Of a stretch of DNA of 64,000 bases, positions 49,319-62,359 are shown in pieces; position 1 is the stretch's first letter; every line of letters starts with the position of its first letter. Under the pieces are notes generated by a model. The model did no database searches. It worked only from the letters and a program-made list of their open reading frames with translations, and was not told the DNA's origin. This DNA is from Sinonovacula constricta (taxonomy: Eukaryota; Mollusca; Bivalvia; Cardiida; Solecurtidae). A program made the position numbers and the translations under genes. Location: positions 58,936,550 through 59,000,549 of the forward strand of contig CM017558.1 of the NCBI GenBank assembly GCA_007844125.1. Reading direction: 5' to 3'.

Positions 49319-50266
49319 TAATGACTTTTTTATGATTGTGGTTTCCAGCCAAAAAATTCAACTTGACCATATCATTTTTTTCAACCTTTTTTTAAGTTCA
49401 CCTGCTGCTGTTGACAGACTAAAAAAATAACTTGATAATAAAAATTTTTCCAACAGTTTTACAAAATATTAACTATCCTTTCAAAAGACATTAGAGACAA
49501 AAAAAAATAATGGCAAGCACCATGATGACAGGATCTATGTCAAGCTTTAGATTGAATTATCTATGTTTTATAACTGGAAATGTATTGCCCTTGTTAGCAT
49601 TATTAAAACATTTCTGATTTCTTTGGTAAGACTGATGTCAAAACAAGGTTGGGGATAGTGCAGTACTTTAAAGACATTATTTTTGCAATCAACAAAAAAA
49701 AAAAAAAAAAAAACTTATTATTTCAACAATTAATCTATCCTTGCTTATCAACTAGATGTCTTTAAAATCATTGACAGTAATCGAGAGTTTAGGTCTATCA
49801 TCAGTACTGCATTTGAAATTGTTTAACATTCCTTTTTTGCATGTATTTTTGTAAGGATAACATAATGATGAGCAACATCTTAATTTGATTATTGTCATTC
49901 CAGTCTACTTTGGCAGAACTAGTAGACTGACAGTAGGTACCTGGAGCAATGTGTAATTATTTGTCTTGCCTAAGAACTTAAATTTTGTATCCAGTCTTGA
50001 TCTCAGAACCTAGAATCCAACATTGTAACCTCTCCAACGTGATGACACTATTTTACCTACTTCAAATAATTTTCAACTTGTCTGAGTCGCATAATACAAC
50101 AGGCAACTGGCTCTAGAACCACATCTATTAACATAGTAAGGAAGATATTTCGTAAGTTTTTAAGACTTTGGTGATAAAATGAAGCCAACAATCTACCTAC
50201 TGAGCTTCCAGGACACAGGACAAAGTTCACTTAAAATTGTAACTTAGCAACAACAGATATACTTAC
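49319..50266. other. Intron stretch, nothing recognised
   Basis: AT-rich, with a poly(A) run near 49690-49713. No repeat family or exon identified. Confidence 0.4.
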
Positions 50267-50349
50267 ACTGTCACTCTCTAAAATGCTTGCTATCTCACCA
50301 GGTTCTTTTCCTAGCGTGTCTGTGAGGAACTTGATGAAGTGTTTATTGT
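50267..50349 (-). CDS. UCHL3: UCHL3-type hydrolase, internal exon
   Basis: 83 nt. Acceptor TTATTTCAG and donor GTAAGT. Completing a GAC codon across the junction, it encodes DNKHFIKFLTDTLGKEPGEI and then ASILESDS. It aligns with the helical segment of UCHL3 that precedes the active-site crossover loop (KKFLEESVSMSPEER in the human protein). Confidence 0.92.
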
Positions 50350-51693
50350 CTGAAATAAAACAGAGTGAATGTAAAACAGTCAATTGTATAATTGTTGAAG
50401 GGAACCACAAACCTAGTGTTAATGTGTAGTCAACTAATTATGAACATATATATTGATCACTTAATTTTTGCATTTAGTGCATTTGCAGTAAATACAGAGG
50501 TACTGCTTTATACAGAAAGCAATTAAAAACTCTTTCTGCATGACAAAATGTAGTATTTTAATGAAAGGATGTGAAACAAAAGGCAGTCACATAGTTGAAA
50601 TCCCACATTAGAGCTAAATCACCAATTTAAAATAGTAAATTTTAAAGATCATTTTAAGGTCTATTCCTTGTTATTGTAGTGTAATTGGATGGACAATCTG
50701 TGCAAAATCCAAAATATTCCTTCACTTTCAAATAAAAACAACCACACCTGTCGTCAGGCGACAAAGTTGTTAAAATTCAAATGTCCACTCTTAACTTTAG
50801 TCGCCACAGGTGTCAATTTCAATGACCGATAGTGACCACCACTCCCTTGTGTCAACCAGTCTTGTTTCTTGATCTTTAACCTTCTGCAACTGTCCAATAA
50901 ACTAAGTGGTAAAGGGACAAAAATTATGAACTGCAATTTTACCAGTTCGCCTTGCCTCAAAATGTGACTTTCTTTTAACAACAGTGGATACTCATGCTTT
51001 AAGTGCTTTCATGGGCCTCTCAACACTAATGCTGGGCACCTCAATAAATTTGTTCATTCAACCACATAAGATTCCAACAGTATAAGGAACTGGTGTTGGT
51101 TACAGGTGTGAACACTAAACTGAAAGTTGTCAACTAAATTATCTTCCTAGCTGTGCAAAAAGCACACACTTCCTTATGGTACATGTCACCAATTACAACT
51201 TGTGTTTACAAAATTAAAAATATTGATCATAAATCTACCTCAATTAGCGGTGTACTAAGTGATATCAGAACAACCAATTTAGAAAAAAAAACTATTTCCA
51301 AGGCAATTATACAATCAAAAGCGTAATCAATAATGCGCTCTGATTATTTTTCTGTTTAGAAAATTTTGTTTTATAATAATACTCCTAGTACAGAATATGC
51401 AAACAATGTTGCAAGTGAAGAAGCAGATGAAGCTTTGCATTTTTATGTCTGTTGTTTTTGTGTTCATAAACTGAGTTTACATTCTTTTTGCAATTACACA
51501 ACAATACTCAAGAAATGATCATGATCTAATAATGTAGCCAAAAACAATAAGGAAAATGCATCTCAGTATTGTAGGACAATATTTTATACTGTAACTATAT
51601 CTGCTGGAATAAACTTTAATACTAACTTAGGAATATCCTGCTATGTAAAACAAAAAAAATACCTTAAAATAAATAAATACTATTGAAATGTAC
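50350..51693. other. Intron stretch, nothing recognised
   Basis: AT-rich intron between the catalytic-Cys exon and the next exon. Short frames occur by chance only. Confidence 0.4.
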
Positions 51694-51841
51694 CAGCTAG
51701 GTCAATTTTATCTGTGTTATTTGCAAGGGCATGTATGACTGCCACAGTTCCACAAGCGTTGCCAACTGTCTGTTTCATGTAATACAGGTTCTCAACACCT
51801 CCATTCTTCTCCTCTCCAATCTGATTATCCTTCAACTCTGA
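51694..51841 (-). CDS. UCHL3: UCHL3-type hydrolase, exon with catalytic Cys
   Basis: 148 nt, ending in phase 1. Acceptor TTGTTCCAG and donor GTACAT. It encodes a hydrophilic start (SELKDNQIGEEKNGG) and then ENLYYMKQTVGNACGTVAVI: the Gln of the oxyanion hole and the nucleophile Cys within NACGT, followed by HALANNTDKIDLA. It joins the previous exon in phase 0; the linker between ITEK and YYMKQ is about the family length, so no exon need be missing here. Confidence 0.95.
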
Positions 51842-52093
51842 CTGGAACAAAGAGAGCACAAAAAGTTTGTATTTACAGTATTTACACTAGTGTCAGCACA
51901 AAGTGATCAGGATAGAAAACTAGGCGAAATAAAACGTTATATTTGTGTGATTCAATTATCATTACCAAAAGGCTGCCTCAGGTAACTTTTATAAAAACTA
52001 TCTTATATAAATATATATATTACTTATTTCATTAGGTACTGCAGTAAATAACACATCACACTTTTGATCCTGCCTGGGTAACAAATGACACAC

Positions 52094-55000
52094 AGCAGCA
52101 TGTGGTTATTGTCAAGAATGTAACCAACTATTGGGTACCACCACCAACACACTTCATCATCTGGTTATTGTCCAGAATGTAACCAACTACTGGGTACCAC
52201 CACCAACACACTGCATCATCTGGTTATTGTCCAGAATGTAACCAACTACTGGGTACCACCACTGACACACTGCATCATCTGGTTATTGTCCAGAATGTGA
52301 CCAACTACTGGGTACCACCACCAACACACTGCATCATCTGGCTTTTGTCCAGAATGTGACCAACTAATGGGTACCACCACCAACACACTGCATCGTCTGG
52401 TTATTGTCCAGAATGTAACCAACTACTGGGTACCACCACCAACACACTGCATCATCTGGTTATTGTCCAGAATGTGACCAACTACTGGGTACCACCACCA
52501 ACACACTGCATCATCTGGCTTTTGTCCAGAATGTGACCAACTACTGAGTACCACCACCGATACACTGCATCATCTGGCTATTGTCCAGAATGTAACCAAC
52601 TACTGGGTACCACCACCAACACACTGCATCATCTGGCTTTTGTCCAGAATGTGACCAACTACTGGGTACCACCACCAACACACTGCATCATCTGGTTATT
52701 GTCCAGAATGTAACCAACTACTGGGTACCACCACCAACACACTGCATCATCTGGTTATTGTCCAGAATGTAACCAACTACTGGGTACCACCACCAACACA
52801 CTGCATCATCTGGCTTTTGTCCAGAATGTGACCAACTACTGGGTACCACCACCAACACACTGCATCATCTGGTTATTGTCCAGAATGTAACCAACTACTG
52901 GGTACCACCACCAACACACTGCATCATCTGGCTATTGTCCAGAATGTGACCAACTACTGGGTACCACCACCAACACACTACATCATCTTGTTATTGTCCA
53001 GAATGTAACCAACTACTGGGTACCACCACCAACACACTGCATCATCTGGTTATTGTCCAGAATGTGACCAACTACTGGGTACCACCACCAACACACTGCA
53101 TCATCTGGTTATTGTCCAGAATGTGACCAACTACTGGGTACCACCACCAACACACTGCATCATCTGGCTATTGTCCAGAATGTAACCAACTACTGGGTAC
53201 CATCACCAACACACTGCATCATCTGGTTATTGTCCAGAATGTGACCAACTACTGGGTACCACCACTGACACACTGCATAATCTGGTTATTGTCCAGAATG
53301 TAACCAACTACTGGGTACCACCACTAACACACTGCATCATCTGGTTATTGTCCAGAATGTGACCAACTACTGGGTACCACCACTGACACACTGCATCATC
53401 TGGTTATTGTCCAGAATGTAACCAACTACTGGGTACCACCACCAACACACTGCATCATCTGGTTATTGTCCAGAATGTGACCAACTACTGAGTACCACCA
53501 CCAACACACTACATCATCTTGTTATTGTCCAGAATGTAACCAACTACTGAGTACCACCACCAACACACTGCATCATCTGGTTATTGTCCAGAATGTGACC
53601 AACTACTGGGTACCACCACAAACACATTGCATCATCTGGCTATTGTCCAGAATGTGACCAACTACTGGGTACCACCACAAACACATTGCATCATCTGGTT
53701 ATTGTCCAGAATGCAACCAACTACTGGGTACCACCACCAACACACTGCATCATCTGGTTATTGTCCAGAATGTGACCAACTACTGGGTACCACCACCAAC
53801 ACACTGCATCATCTGGTTTTTGTCCAGAATGTAACCAACTACTGGGTACCATCACCAACACACTGCAGCATCTGGTTATTGTCCAGAATGTTACCAACTA
53901 TTGGGTACCACCACCGACACACTGCATCATCTGGTTATTGTCCAGAATGTAACCAACTACTGGGTACCACCACCAACACACTGCATCATCTGGCTATTGT
54001 CCAGAATGTAACCAACTACTGGGTACCACCATCAACACACTGCATCATCTGGTTATTGTCCAGAATGTAACCAACTACTGGGTACCACCACAAACACATT
54101 GCATCATCTGGTTATTGTCCAGAATGTAACCAACTACTGGGTACCACCACCAACACATTGCATCATCTGGTTATTGTCCAGAATGTTACCAACTACTGGG
54201 TACCACCACCGATACACTGCATCATCTGGTTATTATCCAAATGTAACCAACTATTGGGTACCACCACTAACACACTGCATCATCTGGTTATTGTCCAGAA
54301 TGTAACCAACTACTGGGTACCACCACCAACACACTGCATCATCTGGTTATTGTCCAGAATGTAACCAACTATTGGGTACCACCACCAACACACTGCATCA
54401 TCTGGTTATTGTCCAGAATGTAACCAACTACTGGGTACCACCACCAACACACTGCATCATCTGGTTATTGTCCAGAATGTAACCAACTACTGGGTACCAC
54501 CACCAACACACTGCATCGTCTGGTTATTGTCCAGAATGTAACCAACTACTGGGTACCACCACCAACACACTGCATCATCTGGCTATTGTCCAGAATGTAA
54601 CCAACTACTGGGTACCACCATCAACACACTGCATCATCTGGTTATTGTCCAGAATGTAACCAACTACTGGGTACCACCACCAACACACTGCATCATCTGG
54701 CTATTGTCCAGAATGTGACCAACTACTGGGTACCACCACTGACACACTGCATCATCTGGCTTTTGTCCAGAATGTAACCAACTACTGGGTACCACCAACA
54801 ACACACTGCATCATCTGGCTATTGTCCAGAATGTAACCAACTACTGGGTACCACCACCAACACACTGCATCATCTGGCTATTGTCCAGAATGTAACCAAC
54901 TACTGGGTACCACCACCGATACACTGCATCATCTGGCTTTTGTCCAGAATGTAACCAACTACTGGGTACCACCACCAACACACTGCATCATCTGGTTATT

Positions 55001-58000
55001 GTCCAGAATGTAACCAACTACTGGGTACCACCACCAACACACTGCATCATCTGGCTATTGTCCAGAATGTAACCAACTACTGGGTACCACCACCAACACA
55101 CTGCATCATCTGGCTATTGTCCAGAATGTAACCAACTACTGGGTACCACCAACAACACACTGCATCATCTGGTTATTGTCCAGAATGTAACCAACTACTG
55201 GGTACCACCACCAACACACTGCATCATCTGGCTATTGTCCAGAATGTAACCAACTACTGGGTACCACCACCAACACACTGCATCATCTGGCTATTGTCCA
55301 GAATGTAACCAACTACTGGGTACCACCACCAACACACTGCATCATCTGGCTATTGTCCAGAATGTAACCAACTACTGGGTACCACCACCAACACACTGCA
55401 TCATCTGGCTATTGTCCAGAATGTAACCAACTACTGGGTACCACCACCAACACACTGCATCATCTGGCTATTGTCCAGAATGTAACCAACTACTGGGTAC
55501 CACCACCAACACACTGCATCATCTGGCTATTGTCCAGAATGTAACCAACTACTGGGTACCACCACCAACACACTGCATCATCTGGTTATTGTCCAGAATG
55601 TGACCAACTACTGGGTACCACCACCAACACACTGCATCATCTGGTCATTGTCCAGAATGTGACCAACTAATGGGTACCACCACCAACACACTGCATCATC
55701 TGGTTATTGTCCAGAATGTAACCAACTACTGGGTACCACCACCAACACACTGCATCATCTGGTTATTGTCCAGAATGTGACCAACTAATGGGTACCACCA
55801 CCAACACACTGCATTATCTGGTTATTGTCCAGAATGTAACCAACTACTGGGTACCACCACCAACACACTGCATTATCTGGTTATTGTCCAGAATGTGACC
55901 AACTACTGGGTACCACCACCAACACACTGCATTATCTGGTTATTGTCCAGAATGTGACCAACTAATGGGTACCACCACCAACACACTGCATTATCTGGTT
56001 ATTGTCCAGAATGTGACCAACTACTGGGTACCACCACCAACACACTGCATCATCTGGTCATTGTCCAGAATGTGACCAACTAATGGGTACCACCACCAAC
56101 ACACTGCATCATCTGGTTATTGTCCAGAATGTAACCAACTACTGGGTACCACCACCAACACACTGCATCATCTGGTTATTGTCCAGAATGTGACCAACTA
56201 ATGGGTACCACCACCAACACACTGCATTATCTGGTTATTGTCCAGAATGTGACCAACTACTGGGTACCACCACTGACACACTGCATCATCTGGTTATTGT
56301 CCAGAATGTGACCAACTACTGGGTACCACCACCAACACACTGCATCATCTGGTTATTGTCCAGAATGTGACCAACTACTGGGTACCACCACCAACACACT
56401 GCATCATCTGGTTATTGTCCAGAATGTAACCAACTACTGGGTACCACCACCAACACACTGCATCATCTGGTCATTGTCCAGAATGTGACCAACTACTGGG
56501 TACCACCAACAACACACTGCATCATCTGGCTATTGTCCAGAATGTGACCAACTACTGGGTACCACCACCAACACACTGCATCATCTGGTTATTGTCCAGA
56601 ATGTAACCAACTACTGGGTACCACCACCAACACACTGCATCATCTGGTCATTGTCCAGAATGTGACCAACTACTGGGTACCACCACCAACACACTGCATC
56701 ATCTGGTTATTGTCTAGAATGTAACCAACTACTGAGTACCACCACAAACACACTGCATCATCTGGTTATTGTCCAGAATGTGACCAACTACTGGGTACCA
56801 CCACTGACACACTGCATCATCTGGGTATTTTCCAGAATGTGACCAACTAATGGGTACCACCACCAACACACTGCATCATCTGGTTATTGTCCAGAATGTG
56901 ACCAACTACTGGGTACCACCACTGACACACTGCATCATCTGGTTATTGTCCAGAATGTGACCAACTACTGGGTACCACCACCAACACACTGCATCATCTG
57001 GTTATTGTCCAGAATGTGACCAACTACTGGGTACCACCACCAACACACTGCATCATCTGGTTATTGTCCAGAATGTGACCAACTACTGGGTACCACCACC
57101 AACACACTGCATCATCTGGTTATTGTCCAGAATGTAACCAACTACTGGGTACCACCACCAACACACTGCATCATCTGGTCATTGTCCAGAATGTGACCAA
57201 CTACTGGGTACCACCACCAACACACTGCATCATCTGGTTTTTGTCCAGAATGTAACCAACTACTGGGTACCACCACCAACACACTGCATCATCTGGCTAT
57301 TGTCCAGAATGTAACCAACTACTGGGTACCACCACCAACACACTGCATCATCTGGTTATTGTCCAGAATGTGACCAACTACTGGGTACCACCACCAACAC
57401 ACTGCATCATCTGGTTATTGTCCAGAATGTAACCAACTACTGGGTACCACCACCAACACACTGCATCATCTGGTTATTGTCTAGAATGTAACCAACTACT
57501 GAGTACCACCACCAACACACTGCATCATCTGGTTATTGTCCAGAATGTGACCAACTACTGGGTACCACCACCAACACACTGCATCATCTGGTTATTGTCC
57601 AGAATGTGACCAACTACTGGGTACCACCACCAACACACTGCATCATCTGGTTATTGTCTAGAATGTGACCAACTACTGGGTACCACCACTGACACACTGC
57701 ATCATCTGGGTATTTTCCAGAATGTGACCAACTAATGGGTACCACCACCAACACACTGCATCATCTGGTTATTGTCCAGAATGTGACCAACTACTGGGTA
57801 CCACCACCAACACACTGCATCATCTGGCTTTTGTCCAGAATGTGACCAACTACTGAGTACCACCACCGATACACTGCATCATCTGGCTATTGTCCAGAAT
57901 GTAACCAACTACTGGGTACCACCACCAACACACTGCATCATCTGGCTTTTGTCCAGAATGTGACCAACTACTGGGTACCACCACCAACACACTGCATCAT

Positions 58001-58556
58001 CTGGTTATTGTCCAGAATGTAACCAACTACTGGGTACCACCACCAACACACTGCATCATCTGGTTATTGTCCAGAATGTAACCAACTACTGGGTACCACC
58101 ACCAACACACTGCATCATCTGGCTTTTGTCCAGAATGTGACCAACTACTGGGTACCACCACCAACACACTGCATCATCTGGCTATTGTCCAGAATGTAAC
58201 CAACTACTGGGTACCACCACCAACACACTGCATCATCTGGCTATTGTCCAGAATGTAACCAACTACTGGGTACCACCACCAACACACTGCATCATCTGGC
58301 TATTGTCCAGAATGTAACCAACTACTGGGTACCACCACCAACACACTGCATCATCTGGTTATTGTCCAGAATGTAACCAACTACTGGGTACCACCACCAA
58401 CACACTGCATCATCTGGTTATTGTCCAGAATGTAACCAACTACTGGGTACCACCACCAACACACTGCATCATCTGGTTATTGTCCAGAATGTAACCAACT
58501 ACTGGGTACCACTACCAACACACTGCATCATCTTGTTATTGTCTAGAATGTAACCA
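52094..58556. repeat. 59-bp minisatellite, about 110 copies (6.5 kb)
   Basis: The unit reads CTGGTTATTGTCCAGAATGT, AACCAACTACTGGGTACCAC, CACCAACACACTGCATCAT. Most units contain GGTACC. Variants (GTGACC/GTAACC, GGCTTTTG, CTAATGGG, CATTATCTGG) form blocks; about seven units at 52456-52871 recur identically at 57765-58180. It fills most of the intron after the first visible exon. The unit is not a multiple of three and carries stops in some registers, so open frames here are artefacts. Confidence 0.97.
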
Positions 58557-58560
58557 GTTA

Positions 58561-58748
58561 TCTAACATATGGCAGGGTTCCTACGTTATCTGTTATTGGA
58601 TGCGGTAACATAACAGCAGTAACTTGCCGAGGATCCTACCTTATCTGTTATTGGATACAGAACATAACAGCAGTAACTTGCCGAGGATCCTACCTTATCT
58701 GTTATTGGATGCAGTAACATTACAGCAGTAACTGTCAGAGGATCCTAC
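58561..58748 (-). repeat. Three decayed tandem copies of the end of the UCHL3 exon with its splice donor
   Basis: Units of 54-55 bp (starting about 58576, 58630 and 58684 on the plus strand) repeat the last 46 bp of the exon at 58749-58877 plus about 8 bp of intron. Each retains a GTAGG donor; the two nearest the exon keep AAGGTAGGATCC exactly. Reading through the first copy after ITEK meets a stop (TAA) after 17 codons. Confidence 0.9.
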
Positions 58749-58877
58749 CTTTTCTGTTATTGGATACAGCAACATAACAGCAGCAACTGGCCGAGGAACC
58801 ATCATTAGCAGTTCAGCATCGAGACCATAAACGTCAACAAACTCCCAACTACCTGGCACACCTAGGTTGTGGATGTA
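58749..58877 (-). CDS. UCHL3: UCHL3-type hydrolase, first visible coding exon
   Basis: 129 nt, 43 codons, phase 0 at both ends. Acceptor TTAACAG lies at 58878-58884 and donor GTAGGATC follows at 58748. It encodes [20 protein letters not shown] and then a stretch ending [18 protein letters not shown], matching the N-terminal substrate-binding part of UCHL3. The last 46 bp and the donor are copied three times immediately downstream in the intron (58561-58748). Confidence 0.93.
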
Positions 58878-59412
58878 CTGTTAATGCATAAAAAACATGA
58901 AATAGAATGTAAAAAAAACAGACAAATATAAGCCTTTTCTTAAAGGATGCAAACACATAGTTCACATACCTATCTGCAGTTTTAATTTATGTCACACCAA
59001 TACAATACCAATGCTAAAAAAAAATCCAACCAACCTGGGGCTTAAATCAACAGATTAAAGAGCTGAAGGTCAGAAAAGAGTTACACGTATAATCTGGGAC
59101 ATGGCATTTCAGTGAAATGGACAGCTTTTATTTCAACACTGCAGAAGGTATAAATGGAAGAAGATAAATGGTAATTGTGTGTTTCTACTACTGCGATACA
59201 TATAACATACCCTGAGCATGACACCAGACCATGTCACATAATTCTAATACTAACCTTACCAGTTTTTGATCAATCATTATTTGTTGAGCATTGCAAGCAA
59301 GCCACACCTGTGCTACATATGACTTTTGGTGAACTGGGTATTTTGCTTCCTACTTTTATTAGGAATTTATTTTTTGGAGATTCACTTGTTATAGTCGAAT
59401 ACTATGCACTTA

Positions 59413-62201
59413 TTAAGACCAAATGTGGTCTGTGTCGATACACTGTAATAAAATATGGTTGACTGTCAGTGGTTCCGGGCAAGGAACACATACACGTAGA
59501 ACTTCTCTTTTAAAAAGACATGAATGAGTAAATCTAGTATGTCCAATGCGACAGCAAGTAAGAGCTACGTCTTCCAGTCTACTTTCTCTGCAAGCAGAGA
59601 CATTGGCATCGACATTAGGCTTAATTACATGTAATTTGTTGCAAACAATACTGTCCCAACTTGTTTGCCACTTGGTTAAAATATATAATTAGTAAATAGT
59701 TTAAAATCAGTGTGTGGGAGATTTTGCACTTTTGTCTGCATCCTCCTTTCATCGGATGCCTACATGACTAGGAAGCCAAGGAGATTTCGTAAGTGTCATA
59801 TAAACTTTGAAGTTTGACAGTGCAAACATGTGCTTTTGAATAATTCAGTGAATTTAGACCAAATTAGGGAACAGTACAGAGGTAACACTGTTTTCCTATC
59901 GGCTCCCCAGTCTGTATGGGATAAATATTTAAGCAAGTTAAGACCCTTGAGACATTTCTTCTTGATTTAATTGATATGTGGAAGAAAAGTCAGTTTCCTG
60001 TCAAAAATAACTCCAAGAAACTTAGTTACCTGGACGACAGGAATACGAACGTTATTCAAAAACAATTTGGGGTCAATATGACGACCTTGTTTCTGACAGA
60101 AATGTATACAGTTGGTTTTGGTTGGAGAAAATTTAAAACCGTTAGTGTTGCTCCATTTTTGCAAGTTATTTAGACATGGTTATAATTGTCTTTTAATTGT
60201 ACTCATATTTTACAGTGGTAACAAATAACAAAATCGTCTACAAAAAGTGAACAATTAATCTCTTTATGAAGAGTTTTTACAATATTATTTATTTTTATGT
60301 TAAAAAGGGTAACAGATAGAATACTACCATGGGGAAAACCTTGTTCCTGTTTAAGAACAGATGACAGAGTGGACCAATGATTATCTTGACCTGAAAATTT
60401 CTGTCAAAAAGGAAGCTGTCAATGAATATTGGTAAACGACCCCTGAGACCAAGGTAACCTAAATCCTTTAAGATCACATGTTTCCAAGTCATGTCATAAA
60501 CCTTTTAAAGATCGAAAAACACAGCTACAAAGTATTCCTTCTTGATAAAGGCATCACGAATGAGTGTTTCTAACTGAACAAGATGATCAACTGTGCTACG
60601 TTAGTGTCTGAATCCACTTTGATATTCTAAAATTAAGTTGTTGGACTCAAGATACCAGACAAGTCTATTATTGATCGTTCGTTCTAAGGTTTTACAAATA
60701 CAGCTCATCAGAGCAATAGGTCTATAGCTTAGAGGATCTGCTGGATCCTTACCCTGTTTATGAACTGGAATAATGAAGGCATTTTTCCAAGAATCGAGTA
60801 CTTTACCGGATATCCAAATTTCATTGAAGATTGACAGAAGTAAGTTAAGAGATCGATTTGGATGTTTTAAAAATTAGTATGGTATGTCGTCTGGACCAGC
60901 ACGGCATCATGCGATTTATTTAGAGCATCTTTAAGCTCTTTCAAGGAAAAGGATTGATTGTAAGTTTCGTTATTATTAGAATTAAAATTAACCTTTTTCC
61001 CTTTCCGCAGTGTTTAAAGGTTTGAAATTGAGGCGTGTAATTTGCCAATGTGTTTGAAATGTTTTGTTTATCTGTTATCACAGTGCGATTTGTTTTAAGG
61101 TGGTTAACAAGTGAATATGATGGTTTACAGCTAATCTTTTTGAGAGTAGACCAAACGTTTTTGATGGAAGTCTTGCCATTTATTTTCGAAACATACTTTT
61201 GCCAAGATGACCTTTTGGCATGTTTAATAGTCCGGCGACTTTTAGCCCGTTCTTTTTTAAGGTTATTAAGATTTGTATTGGTAGGTCGAACATCAAATTG
61301 CTTTTATGCCGCCTTACGTTAACGAATAGATGTTTTACACTCTTCATTAAACTAAGGATTATTATGTTTTGATTTAGTAAAGCTCTTAGGTGTACACCTT
61401 TCTGCTATAATGGGAAAAGTGTTTGAAAATGCGACAATTTTGTCATTTACACTATTGAAGTTGGGACAAGTTCTGCAGAACAAAGTGCTGAGAACAGGTC
61501 CCGGTTTGCCCTGTTCATCTTCCAACTAGGATTATCGTCGCATATTGGCGAAGTATAGTTTGTAAGGATTACAGGAAAGTGATCACTTCCACAAAGGTCA
61601 TCGTGTACATCCCAAGTGTAATCTAAATATACAGAGGGGTGACACAATGTTAGGTCTAACAATGAAAAATGCCCAGTTGTTGGATGCAAGTATGTTGGCT
61701 TTTTATTATTGAATAAACATATATCATTATGAGCAATGAAGTTTTCTATTGTCTTGCCCATATTACTAAAGTCACAACATCCCCATAGCGGGTTATGACC
61801 ATTAAAGTTGCCAACGAATATATATGGAGTAGGCAGTTGGTTAATTAGATCATCAAAATCATCTTTAGATACATTTGCTTTCGGTGGAAGACAGAGCAAA
61901 TAGTTACAACTTTATGTAAGGTTACACGAATGGCAACAGCTTGTATGTTTGTGTCAAGTTCGACTTGAGAGTGTGGCAAGTTGGAGTTGACAATTATTGT
62001 CGATCCTCCAGAAGTCCTCTTGCAAGCTGTATGTATATGGTTATAACAAGTATAGCCTTTAAAATCAAATTTATCAGAGTCTTTAAGAAAGGTTTCCTAA
62101 AGACAAAGAACAGCAGGATTTAGCATAGATAATAAAATATGTATTTCATTGTAATTGGCCTTAAGACCTCGACAGTTCCACTGAATGATTCTTTTATTCA
62201 T
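59413..62201 (-). pseudogene. LINE ORF2 remnant: endonuclease, reverse transcriptase, C-terminal zinc motif
   Basis: ORF2 begins at ATG 62201-62199 with MNKRIIQWNCRGLK, the usual endonuclease start. TAG at 62097-62099 replaces the Gln of the LQET motif. After a frameshift near 61895 come VGNFNGHNPLWG (the family has GDFN, so a catalytic Asp is lost) and GSDHFPVIL. The reverse transcriptase follows: GLRGRLPIF near 60445, the active-site FVDD at about 60244-60233 (intact), and KFLGVIFDRKLTFLPHI near 60000. Beyond the thumb most of the RNase H domain is deleted; the C-terminal CPEPLTVNHILLQC motif remains near 59460, with a stop at 59413-59415. Confidence 0.85.
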
Positions 62202-62359
62202 GGGATTATTAAACTTAAATTTTGTAGACTATATTTTATGGTGCTTTTACAGGTGACCTTGGTGGTTTTCTAGTGTCCGATGGAAACTCCATTAGACGCT
62301 GGAATTTGTTTTGATGGGCGTTTATCACCCAAGTGTTTGGAGCAGTGGGAGGACTATGT

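Larger units (their letters stand above)
10065..58877 (-). other. UCHL3: Gene span: ubiquitin C-terminal hydrolase, UCHL3 type (first coding exon not in window)
   Basis: Seven exons (58877-58749, 51841-51694, 50349-50267, 46704-46657, 44144-44069, 43507-43449, 10151-10065) join with matching phases (0, 1, 0, 0, 1, 0) to give 209 residues and a stop. Human UCHL3 is 230 residues, so about 18-20 N-terminal residues are missing, presumably in an exon beyond 64000. The enzyme is a cytosolic papain-fold cysteine protease that frees ubiquitin or NEDD8 from small C-terminal adducts. All key residues are visible: oxyanion Gln in YMKQT and catalytic Cys in GNACGT (exon 51841-51694), catalytic His in THFIAF (exon 44144-44069), and Asp in the LDGRK motif split across the next junction. 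The C-terminus (VQKFMARDPTELNF) resembles UCHL3 more than UCHL1. Introns total about 48 kb, of which the last is 33.3 kb. Coding appears intact. Confidence 0.93.

Noticed and set aside
53627..54364. Long open frames with repeated HCIIWLLSRM-like residues in the 59-bp array
   Set aside because: They arise from the tandem repeat; three 59-bp units return to the same frame, and units elsewhere in the array carry stops. No start context, splice signal or known domain.
47860..58556. CRISPR-like arrays
   Set aside because: Units are contiguous with no unique spacers, and the context is an intron of a eukaryotic gene.
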